Assembly: GCA_030037185.1 (NCBI GenBank)
Contig: JASHRR010001469.1
Coordinates: forward strand, 1 to 6,459
Reading direction: 5' to 3'
Origin: Xanthobacteraceae bacterium
GTDB lineage: Bacteria > Pseudomonadota > Alphaproteobacteria > Rhizobiales > Xanthobacteraceae
Length of the DNA stretch: 6,459 nt
The first letter of the stretch is position 1. Each line of letters starts with the position of its first letter. Below, piece after piece: positions 1 through 5,288 of the stretch. The translations under genes and the position numbers were made by a program. Below the pieces are notes generated by a model, which was not told the origin of the DNA, did not search any database, and saw only the letters and a list, made by a program, of their open reading frames with translations.

Positions 1-563
1 GAGGGCTCCCGGAGTTCAGCAGCCAATTCGGCGGCAGCTTTCGCCGCATCGTGCAGACGCCGGGCGACATCTCGATCTTTTACGACGTGGGTCAGGGCCA
101 GGGCTGGCAACGCAACATCGTCATGAACGGAAGCCCACACCTGCCGGCCAACATCCGCCAGTGGTTCGGCGATTCGCGCGGCCATTGGGAGGGCGACACG
201 TTGGTGATCGACGTGACCAACTTCAGTCCCAAGACCGACGTGTTCGGATCGCGCGAGAACCTGCACCTTGTCGAGCGCTTCATGCGCACCGGGCCGAAGA
301 CGCTTGCCTACGAGGCCATGATCGAAGATCCGACGGTGTGGACCAGGGCCTGGACCGTCAAGCAGGAGTTCGCCAAACAGAGCGACGCGGAGAACAGGAT
401 TTATTACGAGCCGCGCTGCATCGAGGGAAACTACGGCCTGCCGGGCTTGCTGCACGGGCGTCGCGTCGAGGAGCGCGCGTTCGCGGAAGGGCGCGGCCCC
501 GATCCAAAAACCAAGGACAGCGTCGGCGGCAACTTGTTAGTTCAGCAGGATCCGTTGCAGTAG
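1..563 (+). CDS. Conserved hypothetical protein, C-terminal part (5' end outside window)
   Basis: The frame is open from base 3 to the TAG at 561-563, so the gene enters from the left edge. A GTG at 51 is only an internal codon, because coding-like sequence (GLPEFSSQFGGSFRRI) precedes it. The visible 186 residues carry GDSRGHWEGDTLVIDVTNF, followed by an ERFMRTGPKTLAYEAMIEDP stretch and WTRAWTV. This block is familiar from long, uncharacterised, probably exported proteins common in Acidobacteria and Proteobacteria, which are usually several hundred residues, so roughly half is missing here. The end (EPRCIEGNYGLPGLLHGRR) also fits that family's C-terminus. No catalytic residues are known to me and I assign no function. 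There is no clear terminator after the stop. Being a gene is near certain; the family is recognised from memory only. Confidence 0.88.
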   Translation, partial: GLPEFSSQFGGSFRRIVQTPGDISIFYDVGQGQGWQRNIVMNGSPHLPANIRQWFGDSRGHWEGDTLVIDVTNFSPKTDVFGSRENLHLVERFMRTGPKTLAYEAMIEDPTVWTRAWTVKQEFAKQSDAENRIYYEPRCIEGNYGLPGLLHGRRVEERAFAEGRGPDPKTKDSVGGNLLVQQDPLQ

Positions 564-752
564 CGCTTCTGGCAGTCTGCGAAGCCCCTCGATCTGCGCG
601 TTCGGTGTGTGCCGCTTGCACTTGCTGGTGTGCAATTCAGGCCGTGGGAGAAGGGGTGGCATCTGCCTTCATTACAGAGTGCGAGGTTGTGCCAAGACCG
701 CAGGCAACTCGGCGCCCGAGCTAGAGTCGTTCTATATCAATGGGTTACATGG

Positions 753-783
753 CGAGTTACGAGTTGCCGAGTTAGCGAGCTGC
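753..783. repeat. Degenerate 8-bp tandem repeat, about four CGAGTTNN units
   Basis: The units read CGAGTTA (7 bases), CGAGTTGC, CGAGTTAG and CGAGCTGC, head to tail in otherwise non-coding sequence. The origin could be replication slippage or a small cluster of protein-binding sites. No adjacent gene start gives it an obvious regulatory target. Confidence 0.5.
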
Positions 784-1048
784 TCACTATTGCGTTGTGA
801 GCCGTATCGCCATCAGCCTGGTTTAGGCGGCACCTTAAATTCCGCACCGGCGTCTCGATCGCGGCGCCTTCGTCCGGCGCCCGAAGCGTTGTGCTGGCGC
901 ACGATTGGAGGTTGCCGCGGCAGCCCGTCAAAGGTAGCTGCCGCGACAGTCTTGGCGATGTTGGCAAGCGCGGATCGTGCTCTTTCAGTACCAATGCCCG
1001 CAGAGCCACGACGCGCGCGACTCGGCTAATCGCAAACTGCCGCAACGA

Positions 1049-1081
1049 TTTCGGAGGCGGGTCATAAAGTCCGCTGCGAAA
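1049..1081 (-). terminator. Imperfect hairpin just past the stop of the 1090-1320 gene
   Basis: TTTCG (1049-1053) pairs with CGAAA (1077-1081) and GCGG (1057-1060) with CCGC (1071-1074), around a 10-base loop. On the minus strand it begins 8 bases after the TGA at 1090-1092. There is no clear T-run behind it, so it may be a weak terminator or an mRNA 3' end stabiliser. Confidence 0.3.
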
Positions 1082-1089
1082 GATGGGTG

Positions 1090-1320
1090 TCAGTGCAACG
1101 GGCCATATACTGGATCGCGCATCATTTGACTGCGAATGAACTGATCCGGATCGTTGCCCTGGTAGTAGCCGTATCGCCAGATCGGAAGGCGATCCGTCGG
1201 CTCGCCTTGCCAATACGGGTGCGTGTGAAAATGAACCCGGTTGTGCGCCGCCTGTGCTGGAACTGTCAATACCGTCGTCAGCGTCGCCGCACCGGCGGCG
1301 AAATACATCAGGATCCGCAT
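1090..1320 (-). CDS. Small exported protein, 76 aa, function unknown
   Basis: The frame stays open upstream, but the ATG at 1320 is chosen because it starts a textbook Sec signal peptide (MRILMYFAAGAATLTTVLTV, then PAQAA as the likely signal peptidase site). It also has GGGAAG five bases upstream. The mature part is about 50 residues, His/Tyr/Trp/Pro-rich (HFHTHPYWQGEPTDRLP, WRYGYYQGNDPDQFIRSQ) and ends VYGPLH. Short periplasmic proteins with this look, including a YYQGxDPD segment, are common in Bradyrhizobium and Rhodopseudomonas and remain uncharacterised. The layout (signal peptide plus short polar tail, monocistronic, minus strand) matches the neighbours starting at 2012, 2333 and 2856. 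I see no lipobox Cys and no transmembrane helix after the signal. Function is unknown; export is inferred. Confidence 0.75.
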   Translation of the reverse strand: MRILMYFAAGAATLTTVLTVPAQAAHNRVHFHTHPYWQGEPTDRLPIWRYGYYQGNDPDQFIRSQMMRDPVYGPLH

Positions 1321-1856
1321 GGAATCTTCCCATTGGTGTGCTTGGTAGCCGAAACTTAATTCGCGCTTTAGCCTTTTCGTCATGATATCACGTAACAGTG
1401 AATTCACGTAGAAGTGACGCAAAGCACTAAAGCGCGGCTGGGGCCGATCGGTCGATCTTATCGCTTCGCTGGCCGGCAGGATGGGAAACGAATGACGGCT
1501 CCAGCCGCGGCGTGGCCACCGGTAAGTCAGCGATCGCATGATGCGGCCATTTCCGCATGAGATCACTGCGCGTGTGTCCGCTTTGCGGCGGGTCATCTCC
1601 CATATCGCCTATCGGCCTCACGGCATCGCCTATCGGCCTCACGGCCGGCACCCTGATTTCCGGGCCGGCGCAGTGTCGCGGCGGGTCGACATTTCGCGAG
1701 CTATTTGGGCTGAGTGCCAGGATCGCGACCCAGCGTTCCAGGAGGTGGCATCACAGGCATTGGCCGCGTTGATGGCCGGAGGCTTCTCGACTATTCCAGG
1801 ATCAACGCTCCGGGGGGCAAATGACACCTTTGGACGCCGAAAGCCGGTCACTTAGT
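1321..1856. other. Gene-poor region with a 21-bp tandem duplication
   Basis: These 536 bases lie between two minus-strand small genes. Overlapping frames are open on both strands around 1538-1855 (a plus frame of 105 codons) and 1427-1651 (minus), but none has a ribosome binding site plus a recognisable motif. The proximal part (1321-1450) must hold the promoter of the 1090-1320 gene. I find no EcfG-like site and only poor sigma70-like hexamers there. The perfect tandem repeat at 1604-1645 is the main structure. Confidence 0.55.
1604..1645. repeat. Perfect 21-bp tandem duplication (two copies)
   Basis: ATCGCCTATCGGCCTCACGG plus one C occurs twice without spacing, at 1604-1624 and 1625-1645. 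A partial CCGGC-rich continuation follows. The unit is a multiple of three, so any frame through it stays open and would repeat seven residues (SPIGLTA in one plus frame, AYRPHGI in another). Two exact copies suggest a recent slippage event. Confidence 0.85.
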
Positions 1857-2012
1857 TTAATGGCGGACGTCCTGTCGTTTCCGCGAGTTCAGGGGTGCGC
1901 CATTCGGCGGACAATCAGGCCTCGTTGACGGTGCCGTCCCTTGCCCGTACAAAGGTGAGGTCGAAATTGCGGTAAGGACTGCGTAGACTATTCCGGCGTT
2001 CTTGAAGCGCAT
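1857..2012 (-). CDS. Very small putative exported protein, 51 aa
   Basis: The ATG at 2012 is preceded by TGGAG seven bases upstream, and the frame ends with TAA at 1857-1859. The product begins MRFKNAGIVYAVLTAISTSP and LYGQG follows: two positive charges, a hydrophobic core and a possible cleavage site near LYGQ, all consistent with a Sec signal peptide. About 27 mature residues remain (TAPSTRPDCPPNGAPLNSR, ending DVRH) with a single Cys. It sits in the same orientation as, and between, two other signal-peptide genes, which supports reality. No EcfG-like promoter was found upstream. It could be a chance ORF, since it is short and no family is recognised. The signal peptide together with the RBS is the evidence. 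Confidence 0.5.
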   Translation of the reverse strand: MRFKNAGIVYAVLTAISTSPLYGQGTAPSTRPDCPPNGAPLNSRKRQDVRH

Positions 2013-2081
2013 AGTGGTGCTCCACGCCAAAGACACACACCCGAACTCGAGTTTGTGCCTATCATGACAAGAAGAACGGTC

Positions 2082-2097
2082 GGCAGCTAATGCTGCC
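2082..2097 (-). terminator. Short hairpin downstream of the 2118-2333 gene
   Basis: GGCAGC-TAAT-GCTGCC forms a perfect 6-bp G/C-rich stem with a 4-base loop. On the minus strand it lies 20 bases after the TAG-side end of the gene at 2118 and is followed by GACCGTTCTTCTTG, a pyrimidine-rich but not pure T tract. A weak intrinsic terminator is likely. Confidence 0.45.
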
Positions 2098-2117
2098 CAG
2101 CGTCCTGGAAGCGAGCC

Positions 2118-2333
2118 CTAGCGTGCGAGCTGAAAATCGCGGCGCCCCCGATTGTAGTAGTTTGTCGGAGGGGCCCGGTTCGGAGCATACATCGGGCTCG
2201 CACGGAACGATGGGCCACCGTAATAATAGCGGTGTGAACCTAAATGCCGCGCATGGGCGCTGGCGTCTGGTGCGATTGCAAACCATCCAATCGCAATTGC
2301 CGCGCCAGTGAGTAGGGCAAACGTTCTTTTCAT
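2118..2333 (-). CDS. Small exported Tyr/Arg-rich protein, 71 aa
   Basis: The ATG at 2333 is preferred over the GTG immediately upstream (2336), because GGAGG lies eight bases before it within a strong GGAGGGAGGG tract. The N-terminus MKRTFALLTGAAIAIGWFAI followed by APDASA is a Sec signal peptide with a likely ASA/H cleavage. The mature chain of about 44 residues contains HARHLGSHRYYYGGPSF and an NRAPPTNYYNRGRR tail, a low-complexity Tyr/Arg/Gly/Asn composition typical of uncharacterised periplasmic mini-proteins of Bradyrhizobium. There is no Cys, so no lipidation or disulfide. An EcfG-like promoter (2394-2418) with exact 16-base spacing lies about 60 bases upstream, suggesting induction by envelope or general stress. 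A short hairpin follows the gene. Function is unknown. Confidence 0.75.
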   Translation of the reverse strand: MKRTFALLTGAAIAIGWFAIAPDASAHARHLGSHRYYYGGPSFRASPMYAPNRAPPTNYYNRGRRDFQLAR

Positions 2334-2393
2334 CACCCTCCCTCCTTCGTTGCCCCAGCCTACATCCCTATCTATCGATTCTTCCTTGGAGCC

Positions 2394-2418
2394 AACGATC
2401 CAATGCGGACCGGGTTCG
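2394..2418 (-). promoter_or_regulatory. EcfG-like (general stress sigma factor) promoter candidate
   Basis: Read on the minus strand, CGAAC (2418-2414) and CGTT (2397-2394) are separated by 16 bases. The alphaproteobacterial EcfG/RpoE2 consensus is GGAAC-N16/17-CGTT, so there is one mismatch in the first -35 base. The -10 element lies about 60 bases before the ATG at 2333, leaving a plausible leader of roughly 50 bases. Confidence 0.5.
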
Positions 2419-2586
2419 TTTGGCCTGGTAATTCAGTAAGGTTCTCACAGAAGCTTTACTGCGCGACCAGCTGCGCCTCTCTAGGAGACGGAAATTATTT
2501 CACAAGCAATGTTCACCCCGCCCGTGGCCTGGCGTCCCACGGATGCCATTCGCCCCGGCGTCGCAGGCGGTATCGACGTTTTCGAA

Positions 2587-2856
2587 TTATTGAGCGTGTG
2601 AGCTTAGATTTTCGATACTGAAATCTCGATCTGGATTGGGGAATGATTGGCGCCCGAGAGATTCCGAAGAGTAAACATCTGTTCTGGGGTCGTATCGCCG
2701 TACTTGACGCGAAACAAATCCATATTTCCGTTCAACCGCATGGCGCGCGTGCCGGACGTTATTGTAGCCGTTGGCATGGCGTGCACTCGCCTCACTCGCT
2801 GTGAGGAAAAGCGCGCCTAGTGCAACAGCCGCCGCAATCTTAGACTTGGCGGACAC
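2587..2856 (-). CDS. Small exported protein, 89 aa, function unknown
   Basis: The start is GTG at 2856, chosen because AAGGAG lies eight bases upstream and a signal peptide begins there (MSAKSKIAAAVALGALFLTA, then SEASA/R as the probable cleavage). The mature part of about 64 residues includes RHANGYNNVRHARHAVERKY, then QVRRYDPRTDVYSS and a C-terminus with SFPNPDRDFSIENL. The YDPRxDVYSS...FPNPDRDF pattern resembles small secreted proteins I associate with Bradyrhizobium, where it is unassigned. There is no Cys and no second membrane segment. An internal ATG frame (2604-2795) overlaps it but lacks an RBS and is a shadow. A sub-optimal EcfG-like site lies upstream at 2894-2917. Export is inferred; the role is unknown. 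Confidence 0.75.
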   Translation of the reverse strand: MSAKSKIAAAVALGALFLTASEASARHANGYNNVRHARHAVERKYGFVSRQVRRYDPRTDVYSSESLGRQSFPNPDRDFSIENLSSHAQ

Positions 2857-2893
2857 GATCGTTTCTCCTTGTGATCCAATTTCGCCTTTTATG

Positions 2894-2917
2894 AACGCTA
2901 TCTGGTGAGATTGTTCG
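2894..2917 (-). promoter_or_regulatory. Weak EcfG-like promoter candidate
   Basis: On the minus strand CGAAC (2917-2913) and CGTT (2897-2894) are spaced by 15 bases, one short of the usual 16-17, with one -35 mismatch. It sits 38 bases before the GTG start at 2856. The position is right but the spacing is a real weakness. Confidence 0.25.
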
Positions 2918-2928
2918 GTGATGCAACA

Positions 2929-2956
2929 ATGGCGACGCCTGATGCATAATCGCCAT
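2929..2956. repeat. 7-bp inverted repeat
   Basis: ATGGCGA (2929-2935) is the reverse complement of TCGCCAT (2950-2956), with a 14-base interval containing the palindrome ATGCAT. It lies between the 2856 gene start and the decayed minus-strand cluster that ends at 3131. It could be a leftover transcription end or an operator; neither is supported further. Confidence 0.3.
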
Positions 2957-3130
2957 GCCCGAAATGAAGGCCACTTAGGCTTAGGCTACGGCGAACTGAT
3001 CTTTGAGGTAAGATGGTCTACATCGCGGGCGAATTTGACTTCCAGGCTGGATCGCTTGACGGCTCCTAACACCCGGCAGACGCTCGCCCGGCCGGGCTGT
3101 CGCGCTGAGGCTCAGACCGGCGCCGGCAAG

Positions 3131-3318
3131 TTAGCGCTGGCGACGCATTGCTGCAGCCCCAAGGGGAGTCGTGGCGTAGTCGACGTGTGCCGCCATGTAC
3201 TCGTCCACGATCGCCTGCCCGGCGTCGCGCTCGTCCTTGTCCCACCGGCGCATTCGGGATGATCGACTGCAGCGCGCAGCGACGTCGAAGCCGGCGCATT
3301 GTGACGGCGGCCAGTCAC
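3131..3318 (-). pseudogene. Frameshifted remnant of the last gene of a decayed cluster
   Basis: A GTG at 3318 overlaps the upstream stop (GTGA) and starts MTGRRHNAPASTSLRAAVDH, which continues PECAGG. The coding-like sequence then jumps frame near 3255 into RWDKDERDAGQAIVDEYMAA followed by HVDYATTPLGAAAMRRQR and a stop at 3131. The second half looks like a genuine acidic amphipathic helix ending in a short basic tail. The overlapping frames here (3066-3299 minus, 3148-3336 plus) are Arg-rich shadows. I do not recognise a named family; a short mobile-element accessory protein of about 62 residues is the best guess. Pseudogene status rests on the frame change and on its broken neighbours. Confidence 0.5.
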
Positions 3319-3462
3319 TCCCCGAATTCGGCATGACGACGGTGATGTCCTACCGCCGTGCGCAGCAACGACAGTGCAGTGTCGGCGGCGCTGCTCAATC
3401 CGGTAGATATCGTGCTGGGCGAGAAGTCGCTCGATGCGGACAATGTAATCGTCGGCCATCAT
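3315..3462 (-). pseudogene. Small gene with a single 1-bp frameshift (about 48 aa ancestral)
   Basis: The ATG at 3462 (a second Met follows at 3459) has GGAGG six bases upstream. It overlaps the stop of the TOPRIM remnant as ATGA, a translational-coupling arrangement. The product begins MMADDYIVRIERLLAQHDIY and RIEQ follows. Skipping one base at 3390 restores AADTALSLLRTAVGHHRRHA and EFGE, ending TGA at 3315-3317. Across the break, IEQ-AADTALSLLRTA reads as a continuous helical protein, whereas the unshifted frame turns Arg/His-rich at once. The stop in turn overlaps the GTG of the next remnant. Function is unknown; a small helical accessory protein of the cluster. A single extra base could also be a sequencing error, but both neighbouring genes are broken too. 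Confidence 0.6.
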
Positions 3463-4397
3463 GCTGGCCCTCCAGGCCGGACGGCAGTTCGGATCAACGC
3501 CCAGAGCACCTCGCGCCTCGCTCGCTTCCGCCGCCTTGAGGATGTCGAACTGTTCCTTGGGCAAGGTGATCGTGGATTGCATCCTCGACAATCTGGCGGA
3601 GAAGGGGGGCTCGATAGCGTCGATTTCCACCTGACTCGTCGCCGAAATTTTTCGAACTCGGGTCGATTGCTTCGTCGGCCGGACGGCAGATCAAAGACTC
3701 TGTCTGGTTCGGGGTGACGGCGCTCGAAATAGATCTCGGCGTCTGGTGCTAACTTTCGATCTTTTCGCCGGCATTGACTGGAGGCCGGCACATCGAGGTC
3801 GCCGATGGCCTCGGCGGCGCTGTGCAGGAACGACAGCCTGGCGCACCCGCGCGCCACCATGAGCGGAAGTACATGGAGGTGATCTGGTAGACGACGCCAG
3901 CGCGAGGGGGTCAGCCAAAACTTCGACGGAGGCATCGGCATCCGCCCATAAGGCCCTGCGGGGCAGACGAGCCGTGTCTGGCCGCGCCTCCACGCGAACT
4001 ACGGCTTGCGTTGCCAACGGTTGGCGTGGCCAACCAGTCGTAGGCAGATCGCTGGCTTTACGCATCACGGCGACGTCACGCTGAATTTGGCGATAGCCAA
4101 GCTCGGTCTTCTCGACGAGCCCCCGCACAGTCGCCTGAAGTAAGGCGCCGCGCACCGAGATCGGCTCCATCTCCTCCGCGAGGTCGTGCAGGGCAGCCCT
4201 CCGGGCCGCGACCTCGGCCTTGGTCGCACGCGCGCGCTTTGTGGTACTAGCGCCACAAACACCGGCTAGATGAGGCGAGCTTCTTGAACCGCTCGGCATC
4301 GACATACTTGCCGTCGCTGAAGAGCTGGTCGGCGTTGCGCTCGGCATTGCAGCGCCAAAGTTCGGAAGATGCGCCTTCCGAGAGGAAACGTACTCAT
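3459..4397 (-). pseudogene. Multiply frameshifted TOPRIM (Spo11/TopoVI-A-like) protein of mobile regions
   Basis: Homologous blocks appear in order but in changing frames: FSDGKYVDAERFKKLASSS (about 4265-4321); a long block at 4039-4257 with AALHDLAEEMEPISVRG and TVRGLVEKTELGYRQIQRD; ANRWQRKP (4002-4025); RRALWADADASVEV (3919-3960); AGVVYQITSMY (3869-3901); PLMVARGCARLSFLHSAAEA (from 3866), then IGDLDVPA; VNAGEKIES (3751-3777); LAPDAEIYFER (3720-3752); AVTPNQTES (to 3695) and SSKNFGDES (to 3632); VEIDAIEPPF (3601-3630); LLRQIVEDAIHDHL (3563-3604); LPKEQFDILKAAEASE (3517-3564); REVLWALIRTAV (stop 3459). This order matches an uncharacterised family in which a Glu in an EKDALAG motif and a DxD in GDFDPSG form the TOPRIM acidic site. 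Here both are missing: WL runs into DPLA without EK, and DVPA runs into VNAGEK without the DxD stretch. The start is taken as ATG 4397 (GGAGG seven bases upstream); a later start is possible. The gene is dead. In life it probably acted on DNA. Confidence 0.8.
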
Positions 4398-4654
4398 GCT
4401 GCCGCCTCCCCCCTCTGGATCTTCGGCTCCCATGCGATCGATACGCTTGCGCAGACCATGGAAGAATTCACGAAGGCGGCCTTGGTCCCTCCACGCAAAG
4501 GCAGCTTTCTCTCGATCTCACAGCGGGCGAAAGTCTCGGCCGAAAAGATCGGCTGAGGAGATTGCAACCGCGTCTTCTTGCTCAAACAATCGACCGATCG
4601 ACGCGGCAGTTGCCAACTTTGCAAAGCGGACGCGTAAGCAGCTGATTCGGGCAC
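4394..4654 (-). pseudogene. Remnant of the first gene of the decayed cluster
   Basis: The clearest coding-like block is PIFSAETFARCEIERKLPLR (within 4475-4558), continuing GGTKAA. Beyond about 4470 the same frame loses quality, while a second frame gives EFFHGLRKRIDRMGAEDPEG (4398-4469, ending GGGS), a charged helix of the kind expected for the rest of such a protein. The first frame ends in TGA at 4394-4396, overlapping the ATG at 4397 (ATGA), the coupling seen twice more downstream. The GTG at 4654 is only where the frame opens; sequence from 4559 to 4654 is not convincing. SAETFARCEIERKLPL reminds me of short proteins encoded directly upstream of the TOPRIM family in Rhizobiales, but I cannot name it. 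Frameshifted and probably non-functional. Confidence 0.5.
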
Positions 4655-5225
4655 AAGAATGGTCGAGAGGAGCGAACAAAAGCACCCGGTTTGTCGGACT
4701 GACCGCTGACCGCCTGTCGGAATGGCCGCTTCGAGATGTCCCTAAGCTATTGAAATCATTGGCGGGCGCACAAGTGGCCGATTAAGAGCCAGCCATCCCA
4801 TTGAAATGGCTGCGCTTCTCCTCAAAACAAGGAAATAGCGCGCGTGAATTATCATTCGATTACGTCTGATTTTCATGGAAAAGGCCGCACCGGAAAGAAC
4901 CTCGGGCGCGTCGTCAATGACCTGCTGTTCGAGCTACGCCTCCCCGGCAAGGCCAGGCGCCGCTCCAACCGCCATGTCCGGTCGTCGATCCACCGCCGTA
5001 CGCGCAACGCCGCGAAAGCCCCAATTGTATGGGCAAGACGCCCTCATCTCGCCGGCATACGGGGCACGCGCTCCAACCGAAGCAGTCGCGGCAGCGTCGG
5101 CTCGGGGGGAATCCGGGTCGGCATGCGGGAGTCACACGCGATCGCCCGATCGACGGCCGCGGATTTACGGACGCGATGAGAAGGGCTGTATTGTCAAAGA
5201 GAAAGACCACATTTTTCGAATTGTG
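4655..5225. other. Region without a defensible gene
   Basis: Three open stretches were considered. A plus frame ending at 4785 gives NFAKRTRKQLIRAQEWSRG and LTADRLSEWPLRDVPKLLKS, plausible in composition, but its 5' half is antisense to the remnant at 4394-4654 and it has no start with an RBS. A plus frame 4844-5179 starts GTG with AAGGA ten bases upstream (MNYHSITSDFHGKGRTGKNL, RVVNDLLFELRLPGKARR) but degrades into Arg/Ser-rich sequence. The plus frame running into the 5289 gene is Arg/Ser/Pro-rich and not coding-like. All may be remnants of flanking mobile DNA. Confidence 0.45.
4790..4812. repeat. 7-bp inverted repeat after the plus frame ending at 4785
   Basis: CAGCCAT (4790-4796) pairs with ATGGCTG (4806-4812) around a 9-base loop. 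It lies five bases past a TAA at 4783-4785 on the plus strand but is followed by CGCTTCTCC rather than a T tract. It may mark the end of a former plus-strand gene. Confidence 0.3.
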
Positions 5226-5250
5226 AGAACGACTTTTCGCGCCGAACGTT
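5226..5250 (+). promoter_or_regulatory. EcfG-like general stress promoter
   Basis: AGAAC (5226-5230), a 16-base spacer, and CGTT (5247-5250) match the alphaproteobacterial GGAAC-N16/17-CGTT consensus with one -35 mismatch. The element ends 38 bases before the ATG at 5289, an ideal distance, and the downstream gene encodes a stress-protein family. This makes it the best-supported regulatory site in the window. Confidence 0.6.
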
Positions 5251-5288
5251 GCCATAACAAATGGTCTATCAAGCGAATGGGTGCAGCT

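Larger units (their letters stand above)
564..1089. other. Gene-poor region without a convincing ORF
   Basis: These 526 bases separate the plus-strand gene ending at 563 from the minus-strand gene ending at 1090. Open frames exist (for example plus 607-1029), but they are rich in Arg/Cys/Ser, lack a ribosome binding site and resemble nothing I know. Minus-strand ATGs here lead to very short or featureless peptides. The only structures seen are the octamer repeat at 753-783 and a hairpin at 1049-1081. Confidence 0.6.

Noticed and set aside
737..1333. 198-codon minus-strand open frame
   Set aside because: It overlaps the signal-peptide gene in another frame and shows no motif; its composition is typical of GC-rich shadow frames.
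1321..1596. Longer start for the 1090-1320 gene (168 codons)
   Set aside because: The extra N-terminus would bury an evident signal peptide, lacks an RBS, and looks like random Arg/Ser-rich translation.
1561..1600. Resemblance to dispersed Bradyrhizobium intergenic repeats with a TGTCCGCTTTG core
   Set aside because: The match is short and from memory; without other copies in the window it cannot be supported.
1538..1855. 105-codon plus ORF containing the duplicated AYRPHG repeat
   Set aside because: The WAECQDRDPAFQEVASQAL part looks mildly protein-like, but there is no RBS, no family and open frames on the other strand too; listed only in the region note.
2403..2621. 72-codon plus ORF
   Set aside because: It runs antisense through an EcfG-like promoter and the end of a secreted-protein gene, with no RBS or motif.
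2606..2626. AGATTT...AAATCT inverted repeat near the 3' end of the 2587-2856 gene
   Set aside because: It lies inside the coding region and has a 6-bp AT-rich stem, likely chance.
4875..5288. Upstream extension of the DUF2382 frame (366-aa version)
   Set aside because: The added 138 residues are Arg/Ser/Pro/Cys-rich with no domain, the extension would contain the EcfG-like promoter, and the stress domain itself begins right after 5289.
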